From IMG/VR virus record IMGVR_UViG_3300046692_000130, positions 1-64,000 of that record: a DNA stretch of 64,000 nucleotides; one strand, written 5' to 3'. Under the pieces are notes generated by a model that was not told the DNA's origin, did not search any database, and saw only the letters and a list, made by a program, of their open reading frames with translations. This DNA comes from a virus. Each line of letters opens with the position of its first letter. Position 1 is the first letter of the stretch. The position numbers were made by a program, and so were the translations under genes. Below are positions 42,143-49,545 of the stretch, piece by piece.

Positions 42143-43087
42143 TTGAAAACAGTGCGACCTCGGCTTACAGACGAACAGAAGTCTGTGATCCTTGCAAGCT
42201 TGCGTTATGGCGCTTCAAACCGTGCCATTGCGCGTGATCTAGCTGTCGATGAGAAGACTATTCGCCGCTTCAGGGCGTCTCTCGACGTAACAGAAAAACA
42301 TGGACGGGAGGAGACCCTTGGGCAGTCGCATCTAAGCAACAACGCTGTAAAGCGCTTCATTGCAGTATCTGACATCCACTGGCCTTACGTCCATAAACCC
42401 ACCATCAAGCTCATCCTGAGTCTCCTTGGAGACATTCAGTTCGACGGGTTCGTCTTCCTCGGCGATCAGTTCGACAACTCCGTCATCAGCCACCACAACA
42501 AGGGTAAGAACCTTCTCAAGCCGCGTGGTTCCTACTACGCAGAAGAGACGTCGTTCGACAAGGAATTCCTGCGCCCAGTTGAGCAGTTGATTGGCGACGG
42601 TAAGAAGATCTGGATCAAGGGAAACCACGATCACTGGGAGACCCAGTACGTCGAAGAGTTCCCTGAACTCGAAGGCAAGATCGAGCGCGACATCAGCCTC
42701 AAGCTGGAGGAGCGTGGTTGGGAAGTTGTTGAGTGTGGCAAGTCCTACACGTACGGCAAGCTTACCTATCTCCATGGTGAGACGCTGACCGGCGCACAAC
42801 ACGCTAAGAAGGCGCTGGAAGTCTTCTGCACCAACGTCCTGTACGGACACTTCCACAGCCCTCAGAGCGCGACCAAGGTGCTCCCACATAACCAGACACA
42901 GAAGTGGAGTGCATGGTGCAGCCCCATTGCTGGGGATTGCAACCCGTACTACATGCGTAACAAGCCGTCTGGCTGGGTGAATGGCTTCACGCTCATCGAG
43001 TACACACGCAACGGAAACTTCAATCTCTACCCAATCATCACGAGCGGGAACGAGATCGCCTATGGAGGCAAGATCTACAAGGCATGA
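42143..43087 (+). CDS. Metallophosphoesterase with N-terminal HTH, 314 aa
   Basis: TTG start behind GTGGAG. Residues of about 8-45 are a helix-turn-helix (SNRAIARDLAVDEKTIRRFR). The calcineurin-like core has SDIHWPY (Asp-x-His), FLGDQFDNSV (Gly-Asp-x-x-Asp), KGNHDHW and YGHFHSP. The combination of a DNA-binding segment with a phosphoesterase suggests an enzyme acting on nucleic acid or nucleotides. It starts its own transcription unit. Confidence 0.85.
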   Translation: MKTVRPRLTDEQKSVILASLRYGASNRAIARDLAVDEKTIRRFRASLDVTEKHGREETLGQSHLSNNAVKRFIAVSDIHWPYVHKPTIKLILSLLGDIQFDGFVFLGDQFDNSVISHHNKGKNLLKPRGSYYAEETSFDKEFLRPVEQLIGDGKKIWIKGNHDHWETQYVEEFPELEGKIERDISLKLEERGWEVVECGKSYTYGKLTYLHGETLTGAQHAKKALEVFCTNVLYGHFHSPQSATKVLPHNQTQKWSAWCSPIAGDCNPYYMRNKPSGWVNGFTLIEYTRNGNFNLYPIITSGNEIAYGGKIYKA

Positions 43088-43130
43088 CAAGCTATACAGC
43101 CAGCAACATACTGGAGCGGATTCGCAAATA

Positions 43131-43781
43131 ATGCAACCCAGCCCCAAGACACCACTCATCATTGCATTCGGTTACAAGGCACAGTCGGGCAAGGGGGAAA
43201 GCGCTGAGACCATTCGGCGCTCCCGCTCGACCTTCAGTGGCCACATCGGTATCTTCAGCTTCGCTACGGCGCTCCGCGACGAGATCCATGGCGCTGTGCT
43301 CGATCTGATCGAGAAGACAGGTGTGACGCCACAGTTGGCCTTGCAGGAGCTTTGCTCCAAGTTTGGGGTCACCTACGACGAGAACGCCAAGGTCGACAAG
43401 CTCAACCCATGGGGCAAGCAACGCGCCCTCCAGCAGTACTGGGGAACTGAGTATCGGCGCGCACAAGATCCACAGTATTGGGTCAAGAAGCTGCACACGT
43501 CCATCGCCGACAGTTGCGTTGATATCGCGCTGATCGACGACATGCGATTCCCTAACGAGTACGCATGGGCAGATACCAATGGCTACACCGTGAAGGTTGA
43601 ACGTCGTGACTTCGCCGGTCTTGAAGGTGATGCAGCAATGCACTCATCGGAGACCAGCTTGGACGGCTATGACTTCGACTACTACATCTCTGCAGGTGCT
43701 GATGGCCTTGCAGAGTTGCGCGCACAGGCTCTGCATGTGTTCGACACCGTCCTTGAACTTTTCCAAACGAAAGAGAAGTAA
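43131..43781 (+). CDS. Deoxynucleoside monophosphate kinase-like protein, 216 aa
   Basis: Start taken at the ATG behind GGAGCGGA; a longer frame overlaps the phosphoesterase. P-loop GYKAQSGKGES near residues 14-24. Later LQQYWGTEYRRAQDPQYWVK and IDDMRFPNEYAWA resemble T4 gp1-type dNMP kinases. It would phosphorylate dNMPs for phage DNA synthesis. Substrate range cannot be told from sequence. Confidence 0.82.
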   Translation: MQPSPKTPLIIAFGYKAQSGKGESAETIRRSRSTFSGHIGIFSFATALRDEIHGAVLDLIEKTGVTPQLALQELCSKFGVTYDENAKVDKLNPWGKQRALQQYWGTEYRRAQDPQYWVKKLHTSIADSCVDIALIDDMRFPNEYAWADTNGYTVKVERRDFAGLEGDAAMHSSETSLDGYDFDYYISAGADGLAELRAQALHVFDTVLELFQTKEK

Positions 43782-43787
43782 CCAGCA

Positions 43788-43922
43788 ATGACTCAGACAG
43801 ACCGGACGTACCGAGGAGGCACGTTCGCCGAACTCATCAAGCAGTATCACCACGACCGCATCACCACCGATCCACAGTACAAGGCTGCGGTTGAAGCTGC
43901 CAAAGGAAGTAATCGCAAGTGA
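43788..43922 (+). CDS. Small hypothetical protein, 44 aa
   Basis: MTQTDRTYRGGTFAELIKQY and a basic C-terminus. It starts six bases after the kinase stop and its TGA overlaps the GTG start of the next gene (GTGA), so gap-free coupling supports it. Function unknown. Confidence 0.6.
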   Translation: MTQTDRTYRGGTFAELIKQYHHDRITTDPQYKAAVEAAKGSNRK

Positions 43923-44173
43923 TTCTCAACCCAATGGACGCGGTGCTCGTAGCCTACATCGCCCTTCTGAACGTCAACGCCCTCGTCATCTCTATGAATC
44001 CACCCAAGAGTGAAGACGGCGTGTACGCGTTCTTTTACCGGTACACGAGGCAGATCACCAACACCGTCGACACGATCTTTGAACGTCGATACAACCTCAC
44101 CGTTCCCCACGCTGCCCTGCTCGATCCGAAGCCAGAACAGGTGGAAACCGAAAACCCTACTCAGGAGAAATAA
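43919..44173 (+). CDS. Small membrane-associated protein, 84 aa
   Basis: GTG start overlapping the previous stop. One hydrophobic segment (AVLVAYIALLNVNALVI), then an aromatic, basic helix and an acidic tail. It may be a holin-like or membrane-localised phage protein; no family recognised. Confidence 0.6.
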   Translation: MILNPMDAVLVAYIALLNVNALVISMNPPKSEDGVYAFFYRYTRQITNTVDTIFERRYNLTVPHAALLDPKPEQVETENPTQEK

Positions 44174-44175
44174 TC

Positions 44176-44586
44176 TTGGCAAACAAGTTCGAATCATTTT
44201 TGAAGAAGGTCGGCACTGTAACTGAGCATGGTCTGGAGAAGATCCTGCCCATCGCAATTCGTGCTGCGACCGTCGCTGTGCCTGTACTGGCAGTGTCTGG
44301 CAATGCACCGGCTGCAGCAGTCATTCAGACCATCATCGGCATCGTCGTTCAGACAGAGCAGAAGTATGCAGCCACTCCCGGCACCGGCCAGCAGAAGTTC
44401 GCTGAAGCTGTCGCTGTCGCCTCCCCGGCTGTCACCGCGCTGCTGTCCAACGCTGGCGTCACTGTCAACGCTACGACCGTCAACGCGTGGGTTCAGGTCG
44501 TTGTCGATGCCCTCAACATGGTACCGGCTGCTGAACTCGATGCTGCAATCGTCGCCGCTGGCGTCCAGACTGTGAAGGCTGCTTAG
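44176..44586 (+). CDS. Ala/Val-rich hydrophobic protein, 136 aa
   Basis: TTG start behind AGGAGAAA. Two hydrophobic, small-residue stretches (AATVAVPVLAVSGNAPAAAV and SPAVTALLSNAGVTV). It might be a holin, given the peptidase-like gene that follows, but the segments are weakly hydrophobic and the resemblance is only general. Confidence 0.6.
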   Translation: MANKFESFLKKVGTVTEHGLEKILPIAIRAATVAVPVLAVSGNAPAAAVIQTIIGIVVQTEQKYAATPGTGQQKFAEAVAVASPAVTALLSNAGVTVNATTVNAWVQVVVDALNMVPAAELDAAIVAAGVQTVKAA

Positions 44587-44589
44587 TCC

Positions 44590-45165
44590 ATGGCAACTCA
44601 CATCGCAGACGTCGTGAGTAGTGGGTTGCCGTTGCTCACCAAGGAAGAGTTTGTTGCCCAGATCAAGGACGGTGACATGCTCTTCCTCGGTGGCGACTAC
44701 CTGATCTCGCACCTGATTGAGAAGCGCACAGGATCGCCATGGAGCCACGTAGGCATGCTCTTCACTGAGCAGAACACCAAGGCTGTACTTTGCCTCGAAG
44801 CAGTGCATGAGGCTGGCATTCGCATAGGTAGCCTCGATCATTACATGAACCACTACAAGGGTACGGCCATCCTTGCGCGCATCCCCACGGCCAGCTATGA
44901 GCAGTTCAAGAAGGCACTCAACGTCGGCATCTTGAAGCTCGATGGCGGCTACGACACCAACCAGTTGCTCCAGATCGGCGCACAGGCCGTGCTGCCCTTT
45001 GTGAAGCCTACGTCAAGCGACGACTCTGCATTCTGCTCTGGCTTGATGGAGATAGTCTGGACGGCTGCAGGTGTGCAATTGAATCACAACGCCCACGGCA
45101 ACCTCTCCCCTGAAGAACTTTGGAACCAGCCCCTCGTCGTAGGGATCTGCGGTACCCAACTCTAA
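44590..45165 (+). CDS. Permuted NlpC/P60-like (YiiX-type) peptidase, 191 aa
   Basis: DGDMLFLGGDYLISHLIEKR, then SPWSHVGMLFTEQ with the candidate catalytic His, and later SAFCSGLMEIVWTAAG with the candidate Cys. His before Cys is the circularly permuted papain-like order seen in YiiX/YebB-type proteins. Could cleave peptidoglycan peptides or lipids. A strong terminator follows. Confidence 0.75.
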   Translation: MATHIADVVSSGLPLLTKEEFVAQIKDGDMLFLGGDYLISHLIEKRTGSPWSHVGMLFTEQNTKAVLCLEAVHEAGIRIGSLDHYMNHYKGTAILARIPTASYEQFKKALNVGILKLDGGYDTNQLLQIGAQAVLPFVKPTSSDDSAFCSGLMEIVWTAAGVQLNHNAHGNLSPEELWNQPLVVGICGTQL

Positions 45166-45176
45166 TTTCATATCTC

Positions 45177-45212
45177 GCCCATCGTCCCTCACACGGATGG
45201 TGGGCTTCTTTT
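45177..45212 (+). terminator. Intrinsic terminator of the 42143-45165 unit
   Basis: GCCCATCGTCC pairs with GGATGGTGGGC across CTCACAC (two wobble pairs), followed by TTCTTTT. Confidence 0.8.
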
Positions 45213-45229
45213 CCCGTTTAGGAGCCATT

Positions 45230-45487
45230 TTGTCAAAGCTTGAACTCGTCCAACCCACAACCCCAACCCCCAAACCAGACGACCATCTACTGACCATGGA
45301 TGAAGTCGCTACCATGCTAGGCGTCAGCATCAGCTTCGTGAAGAATCACTCGACACGCGTCAAGCCATTCATCCCTTCAGTGAAGTGGGGTGACGAAGGA
45401 ACACGGTCGACGCGCCGGTACCGCAAAGCCGACATCATGAAGTTCATCGAAGACCACTTGGAGAACCGGCCTCGCAAGACGGCATAG
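45230..45487 (+). CDS. xis: Excisionase-like MerR-type HTH protein, 85 aa
   Basis: Start taken at a TTG six bases behind AGGAGC; a longer frame begins upstream of the terminator hairpin. LLTMDEVATMLGVSISFVKN is a MerR/excisionase winged-helix, ending RYRKADIMKFIEDHL. Located directly before the integrase, which fits a recombination directionality factor. Could also be a general regulator. Confidence 0.7.
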   Translation: MSKLELVQPTTPTPKPDDHLLTMDEVATMLGVSISFVKNHSTRVKPFIPSVKWGDEGTRSTRRYRKADIMKFIEDHLENRPRKTA

Positions 45488-45488
45488 G

Positions 45489-45532
45489 CAGCATTTTGCT
45501 TGTTGCATTCATCATTGTTTGAGCGGTATAGT
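45489..45532 (+). promoter_or_regulatory. Integrase promoter
   Basis: CAGCATTTTGCTTG, then TTGCAT (45503-45508), 18 bp, TATAGT (45527-45532). The -10 box ends eight bases before the integrase ATG, so the message would be leaderless. Confidence 0.65.
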
Positions 45533-45540
45533 GAAACATT

Positions 45541-46752
45541 ATGACCAGAGCACGATTCCAAGAAGGATCGCTCCAGATCAAGGGCAAGGGCGCGAAGGCT
45601 GAGTACTTCACGCGGATCCGTGTCTATGACGACATAACTGGGAAGTCCACCCAGCCACGCATCTCGCTCGGCCTCGTCTCCAAGATGAGCAAGCGCGAAG
45701 CCCTGAAGAAGAGGGCAGAGATCATCGGAGAACGTCTTCACCAGTTGCCGAAGTCTGCGCCGACTGCCTCCATGCGTGGATCCACCACACTTGAGAACTT
45801 CTACCGTGAGCGCTTCCTGATCATGAAGTCTCATTGGAGCCAAGCCCAGCGCGACAGCTTCGCATACATCATGGACAGCTTCGTCCTGCCCCGGTTCGGC
45901 AAGTATGCCATCAGCGACATCGACAAGGTTCTGGTGCAGAGTCTTCTCAACTCTCTTGAGGAAAAGTACAGCAAGAGCACACTGACCCACGTACGCACCA
46001 AGATGGTCGAAGTCTTCGAAGAGGCTGTCGAGCAGGACTACGCAGTAAAGAACCCCGCCGCGAAGACCAAGATCCCGGCTGGAGCGCGCCTACCAGAGCG
46101 GCCCGTCCTGACGTCTGAATGGCTCATGCAGATCATCGCCAAGGTCACCGACGCCCGGGACAAGGCAGTGTTCATGGTGGCCACCTTCTGCGCCCTACGT
46201 ACCAGTGAGGCGTTCGGTCTTCCATGGGGCAACTTCCACCACGATGAAGCGACCGGCACCGGCTGGTTCCTGATCGACCAGATCGCGTACCGAGGCAAGC
46301 GCTACAAGCGCACCAAGAACGACGCCAGCAAGGCCCGGGTGCATATCAGCAAGAAGACGCTGGCGGCAATCCTCCAGTGGCAGAAGGAGTGCAAAGACAC
46401 GAGTCCTGACGCTCTGATGTTCCCCAGCACGAACAAGAATGGCCGGTCGAAGAAAGGCGCGCCTATGTACCCACCTACGTGGCTCCAGAAGCGCCTACAA
46501 CCGATTGCTGACTCTCTGGGTATCCCATTCAAGGTCAACTTCAGGGCGACCCGTAGGACGGCCATTACGCTGGTACAGGAGCAAGGATCCTCACTGGCTT
46601 CGGCTCAGGGTATGGCTCGGCATGCATCGCCCAAGTCGACGTCCGAGATCTACACACAGATCGTGCCAGAGAACGTGAAGAAGGCAGTCAACGACTATGA
46701 AGAGATGGTGTTTGCTGCGAAGCCTAAAGCCAAACTCACCCGAGTGAAATAG
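45541..46752 (+). CDS. int: Tyrosine integrase
   Basis: 403 aa. N-terminal arm-binding segment (IRVYDDITGKSTQPRISLGL), SAM-like core-binding domain (TTLENFYRERFLIMKSHWSQ) and catalytic domain. Catalytic residues: Arg in CALRTSEAFGL near 219, RATRRT near 336-341 where the usual HxxR His is replaced by Arg, His in ARHASPKST near 360, Tyr in EIYTQIV near 370. Integrates the phage at a site likely related to tRNA-Val next to it. Followed by a terminator. Confidence 0.92.
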   Translation: MTRARFQEGSLQIKGKGAKAEYFTRIRVYDDITGKSTQPRISLGLVSKMSKREALKKRAEIIGERLHQLPKSAPTASMRGSTTLENFYRERFLIMKSHWSQAQRDSFAYIMDSFVLPRFGKYAISDIDKVLVQSLLNSLEEKYSKSTLTHVRTKMVEVFEEAVEQDYAVKNPAAKTKIPAGARLPERPVLTSEWLMQIIAKVTDARDKAVFMVATFCALRTSEAFGLPWGNFHHDEATGTGWFLIDQIAYRGKRYKRTKNDASKARVHISKKTLAAILQWQKECKDTSPDALMFPSTNKNGRSKKGAPMYPPTWLQKRLQPIADSLGIPFKVNFRATRRTAITLVQEQGSSLASAQGMARHASPKSTSEIYTQIVPENVKKAVNDYEEMVFAAKPKAKLTRVK

Positions 46753-46774
46753 AGCAACCAGATCTGTAGCAGAG

Positions 46775-46800
46775 GGTCACCTTCGGGTGGCCTTTTCTGT
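46775..46800 (+). terminator. Integrase terminator
   Basis: GGTCACC-TTCG-GGTGGCC stem-loop followed by TTTTCTGTT. Confidence 0.85.
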
Positions 46801-46810
46801 TGCCTAAATC

Positions 46811-47000
46811 GTGGCACAACAGTGGCACAATAAGGAGCACAATGGGGTACTTAGAGCACTTATAGCACTCAAAAACCCCAGTAAATACGCTATGCACCAC
46901 GAATCGAACTGCCTTACAAGCAGAATTTCTGTGGCTGGAACCGCCTTAATTTGCAGTAAGATACAAAAATTGTGTGGCACAAAACGGCACAATAAGGAAG
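46811..47000. promoter_or_regulatory. Candidate attP with arm-type repeats
   Basis: TGGCACAA-type boxes occur in pairs at 46812-46831 and 46975-46992, each pair followed by TAAGGA. Between them at 46910-46922 lies TGCCTTACAAGCA, identical to the anticodon stem-loop of tRNA-Val at 47035-47047. Arm-type integrase sites flanking a core that matches a tRNA anticodon region is the classic phage attP layout. Confidence 0.6.
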
Positions 47001-47005
47001 TAAAC

Positions 47006-47082
47006 GGGCGGTTAGCTCAGTTGGTTAGAGCGGGTGCCTTACAAGCACTAGGTCGGGGGTTCGAATCCCTCACTGCCCACCA
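47006..47082 (+). tRNA. tRNA-Val (TAC anticodon)
   Basis: Acceptor GGGCGGT pairs with ACTGCCC (one G-T), D-arm GCTC/GAGC, anticodon loop CTTACAA, T-loop TTCGAAT and encoded CCA. The anticodon stem-loop contains the 13-mer also found at 46910, in the candidate attP. It starts six bases after an arm-type repeat. Confidence 0.95.
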
Positions 47083-47362
47083 CAAACACCCCCGCCCCGC
47101 CCCCATGGCGACACACTGGGATCTCCTGAAAATAAAGTTCTCTGAGAGTGAAGGCTTGGGAACTGCTACGCCCGAGTGAAATAGGCGTGTCCGGTGTGAT
47201 TTCTGTATCTTACTGATTTTAATTAACTTATGGGACACAAGTAGTATTCGCATGTCATTGCAAAAGAATGCACTTGTAGGAATCAAGAACGGTATGGGAT
47301 ACTCGCTGCCATCTCACGGGCCGCGCTTCTAAATTGAGCTTTACAGAAGGGCACCAACTCTC
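47083..47362. other. Spacer with possible promoter for the cargo genes
   Basis: A C-rich run follows tRNA-Val. A possible promoter for the gene at 47363 is TTGTAG (47274-47279), 18 bp, GATACT (47298-47303). No gene seen; open frames crossing the tRNA are not credible. Confidence 0.4.
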
Positions 47363-48211
47363 ATGAATCGTAGATCGTTCCTTACATCGGCAGGTGCTAC
47401 TGCAGCCTGTCTTGCGACTGCTGGCGGGTCTACCTCCCGCAAGCTATTTGCCCAAGATGTTGACCCCGGCCTCCTCAATGCTTGTGTCGATAACAACGCA
47501 ATTGCTGCGGCCAACATGTACTACAACTCTGCAGGGGCCGGTGACTTCTACGGACTCGCATGGGCGAACTCAACCCTCGCACAGCATTGCAGGGATACCG
47601 GAGTTGATGCCGCCTTCAACCAAACAGCCTTATGGCTCTCACCGGGTCAACTCAACCCAAGCCAAGTCGATGTAGCAGGGGTCACGGCCAACATACAACG
47701 GTTCTGCCCTGATCTTCAGGTGTCAGATATGCAGGACATCTTCAATCGGCTCCCGACTGATCCCGACTCGATTGCTTCAGGTCTTGCAACCGTGCAACAG
47801 TATGGCCTTTCCTCGATGCTAGATTCCTCCGCTGCTGGTTATTATGCGAAGGCAGGCTACCTCTCAGGTAACGGCGAACCCACTCCTATTGCATACAAGG
47901 GAACTCGCACTCCCTCATATCCCCGCGTCATCAACAAGGTTCATCGTCCGCAGATGAAGCCACATCTCCAGAAAGCGATGTACGCCTTTCGTCCTTTCAT
48001 GACGATTACTCCAGAAGGTGGCGCACCACCTCACAAGCCGTATACCTGTGAGAGCGATAACAGGATGCAAGCGGCGTTCGGTACGTTCACATTCATGGTC
48101 ACCATAGTCTGTATGGCTGGTTGGGTTACAGGGCTGGTATGTGGCCCGGTCTTCGGTATAATCTCAGGCGTCTGGCTGATCGGTCATATCGCAGTTTGTG
48201 GCGGCGTATAA
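47363..48211 (+). CDS. Tat-signal exported protein with C-terminal membrane segments, 282 aa
   Basis: MNRRSFLTSAGATAACLATA is a twin-arginine signal peptide (R3-R4 with SFL). The mature part is polar with several Cys and Gln/Asn-rich helices; the last 45 residues are hydrophobic (FTFMVTIVCMAGWVTGLVCG). AAGGG precedes the ATG. Next to the attachment site and with its own promoter, it looks like lysogenic-conversion cargo. No family recognised. Confidence 0.7.
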   Translation: MNRRSFLTSAGATAACLATAGGSTSRKLFAQDVDPGLLNACVDNNAIAAANMYYNSAGAGDFYGLAWANSTLAQHCRDTGVDAAFNQTALWLSPGQLNPSQVDVAGVTANIQRFCPDLQVSDMQDIFNRLPTDPDSIASGLATVQQYGLSSMLDSSAAGYYAKAGYLSGNGEPTPIAYKGTRTPSYPRVINKVHRPQMKPHLQKAMYAFRPFMTITPEGGAPPHKPYTCESDNRMQAAFGTFTFMVTIVCMAGWVTGLVCGPVFGIISGVWLIGHIAVCGGV

Positions 48212-48220
48212 GGAGAGTCT

Positions 48221-48439
48221 ATGGTCACTTTAGCGAACTTCGTAGCGCATCACGCTTTCTGGGTCAATGTGTGCATGGTCACGTTGATCATTGCCAATAC
48301 CATCGGGATAACTCTGTACAAGAAGAGGCACTCCAACCAACTGCCACAGGGGAAGACAAAGGCCATCCTCATCATTGGATATGGCCTCGCTGCCGTCTTC
48401 GGTTGCTTTGTTGTAGGTGTCCTGTCGGCGCGCGGCTGA
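48221..48439 (+). CDS. Two-pass membrane protein, 72 aa
   Basis: Segments FWVNVCMVTLIIANTIGITL and AILIIGYGLAAVFGCFVVGV. AAGGAGAG precedes the ATG; nine bases after the cargo gene, so the two are co-transcribed. Function unknown; may pair with the upstream exported protein. Confidence 0.65.
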   Translation: MVTLANFVAHHAFWVNVCMVTLIIANTIGITLYKKRHSNQLPQGKTKAILIIGYGLAAVFGCFVVGVLSARG

Positions 48440-48455
48440 TTTCAGGCAAGAAAAT

Positions 48456-48483
48456 GCCCCTTAGGATTGATCTCCTAAGGGGC
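48456..48483. terminator. Bidirectional terminator
   Basis: Perfect 11-bp stem GCCCCTTAGGA/TCCTAAGGGGC with loop TTGATC, preceded by AAAA and followed by TAATTT. Lies between convergent units. Confidence 0.85.
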
Positions 48484-48511
48484 TAATTTGCGGTTATGTT
48501 TTGTGTGGAAT

Positions 48512-48721
48512 CTAGCCGACTTCTTCTCCCTCGTAAGCTCCCGGCAATACGGTGAACAAGTTCAGTCCCTTTTCTTTACGTTCAGCGTTAGCCTTAGTGA
48601 CGCACGGCTCACAAACAGGTTGTCTCGTGCCGTCGATGCGAAGAGAAGGTACCAGATCAGGGTTGTAGTTGAAGACCTTACCACAGAGGACGCAGGGCGA
48701 CATACAAGTCATGTACCCCAT
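48512..48721 (-). CDS. Small zinc-ribbon protein, 69 aa
   Basis: Start taken at MGYMTCMSPC just after the stop of the upstream gene; the longer frame is only a shadow of that gene. CVLC and CEPCV form a four-Cys zinc ribbon, followed by a basic linker and NLFTVLPGAYEGEE. Function unknown. Confidence 0.6.
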   Translation of the reverse strand: MGYMTCMSPCVLCGKVFNYNPDLVPSLRIDGTRQPVCEPCVTKANAERKEKGLNLFTVLPGAYEGEEVG

Positions 48722-48723
48722 GG

Positions 48724-48978
48724 CTACGCCGCTACCTTCATCTGCTTTGAGATCCTGATGTGATCGCTGCCTCGTAACCAGTTCTCGCGAACGTCGCCGT
48801 TGGTGACCGTCTTGCCGTCTACCACGAGGTAGGTATCTCCGTCTGGGCCAAGAGAGTTGAGCCAGTCGGCGGTCGTCACGCCACTGCAGAAGCCCTTGTT
48901 CGCCCAGCGCGTTTGGCAACCGCCGCTACCGTTGACACCCTGCCCATCGTGTACAGCTTCGACCATGGTTGTCTTCAT
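48724..48978 (-). CDS. Hypothetical protein, 84 aa
   Basis: MKTTMVEAVHDGQGVNGSGG and LRGSDHIRISKQMKVAA. No family recognised. Overlaps hicB by four bases, so it may belong to the HicAB transcript. Confidence 0.6.
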   Translation of the reverse strand: MKTTMVEAVHDGQGVNGSGGCQTRWANKGFCSGVTTADWLNSLGPDGDTYLVVDGKTVTNGDVRENWLRGSDHIRISKQMKVAA

Positions 48979-49193
48979 GCCGCCACCTCGATCACTGATG
49001 CTTGAGACTTAGCTGCTGGGATCGGCTCACCGCTCCGCTTGGCTTCCTCGATCCAGATCTCGATTCCCTCACGCATGTTCTGCTGGGCCTCTTCCAGAGT
49101 CTCACCGCTGGCCACGACCACCGGAAGGTCTGGAACGTACCCGCCCCAACTTCCATCCGCAGCTTGCTCGAATACTGCCGTGTAGTTCGCCAT
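48975..49193 (-). CDS. hicB: HicB-type antitoxin, 72 aa
   Basis: MANYTAVFEQAADGSWGGYV, PDLPVVVASGETLEEAQQNM, then EGIEIWIEEAKRSGEPIP is the standard HicB partial-RNase-H fold. Its ATG overlaps the stop of hicA by one base (TAATG). It lacks an obvious C-terminal DNA-binding domain. It would neutralise the HicA encoded just upstream. Confidence 0.9.
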   Translation of the reverse strand: MANYTAVFEQAADGSWGGYVPDLPVVVASGETLEEAQQNMREGIEIWIEEAKRSGEPIPAAKSQASVIEVAA

Positions 49194-49381
49194 TACCGTA
49201 ACCCCGCTTGCTTCATGATACTGTTTGCCGTCCCGGGTGGCACGTCCGAACTTAGCTTGTGCGCGGCCACTACGACGATGCCCGACTTGGTCACATGCTT
49301 GTAGACCCGATGACTTCCCTTCGTGCGTTCTAACTGCCATCCATCCTCCTCCAAGAGCTTGATGATGTCACGGTATTTCAC
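49193..49381 (-). CDS. hicA: HicA-type mRNA interferase toxin, 62 aa
   Basis: MKYRDIIKLLEEDGWQLERT followed by GSHRVYKH (catalytic His) and VPPGTANSIMKQAGL is the HicA dsRNA-binding fold. GTG start behind GAGGGA. Cuts mRNA when not bound by HicB. In a phage the pair may stabilise the prophage or act in phage exclusion. Confidence 0.92.
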   Translation of the reverse strand: MKYRDIIKLLEEDGWQLERTKGSHRVYKHVTKSGIVVVAAHKLSSDVPPGTANSIMKQAGLR

Positions 49382-49410
49382 TTGGTGTCCCTCACTGGCT
49401 TACATCCATT

Positions 49411-49455
49411 ACTCTACGGAACCATGTGGCAGAAGTCAACAATTATTTTGCTTGT
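49411..49455 (-). promoter_or_regulatory. Shared-type phage promoter for hicAB
   Basis: Minus strand CAAGCAAAATAA, then TTGACT (49434-49439), 17 bp, TAGAGT (49411-49416). Transcript start about 25 bases before hicA. Confidence 0.6.
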
Positions 49456-49487
49456 TACGCTAATTTTCTTTCTTGTCTGCATGTCTG

Positions 49488-49521
49488 CACAAACACAAAC
49501 GCCCCGGTCAAAGCCGAGGCG
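49488..49521 (-). terminator. Terminator of the 49546-50547 genes
   Basis: Minus strand CGCCTCGG-CTTTGA-CCGGGGCG (one bulged mismatch), followed by TTTGTGTTTG. Confidence 0.65.
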
Positions 49522-49545
49522 AATGCGAGAGGGACTGACGAAGGT

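Noticed and set aside
42143-43087. Defence nuclease system centred on the metallophosphatase
   Set aside because: An HTH plus calcineurin-like phosphoesterase is suggestive, but its neighbours are ordinary phage nucleotide and membrane genes and no partner effector is seen.
46811-47179. 122-codon frame across the attP and tRNA-Val region
   Set aside because: It reads through the tRNA gene and integrase-arm repeats; the protein has no sensible composition.
48512-48919. 135-codon frame as one protein
   Set aside because: Its first half is the shadow of the coupled 84-aa gene; only the part from 48721 has an independent start and a zinc-ribbon sequence.
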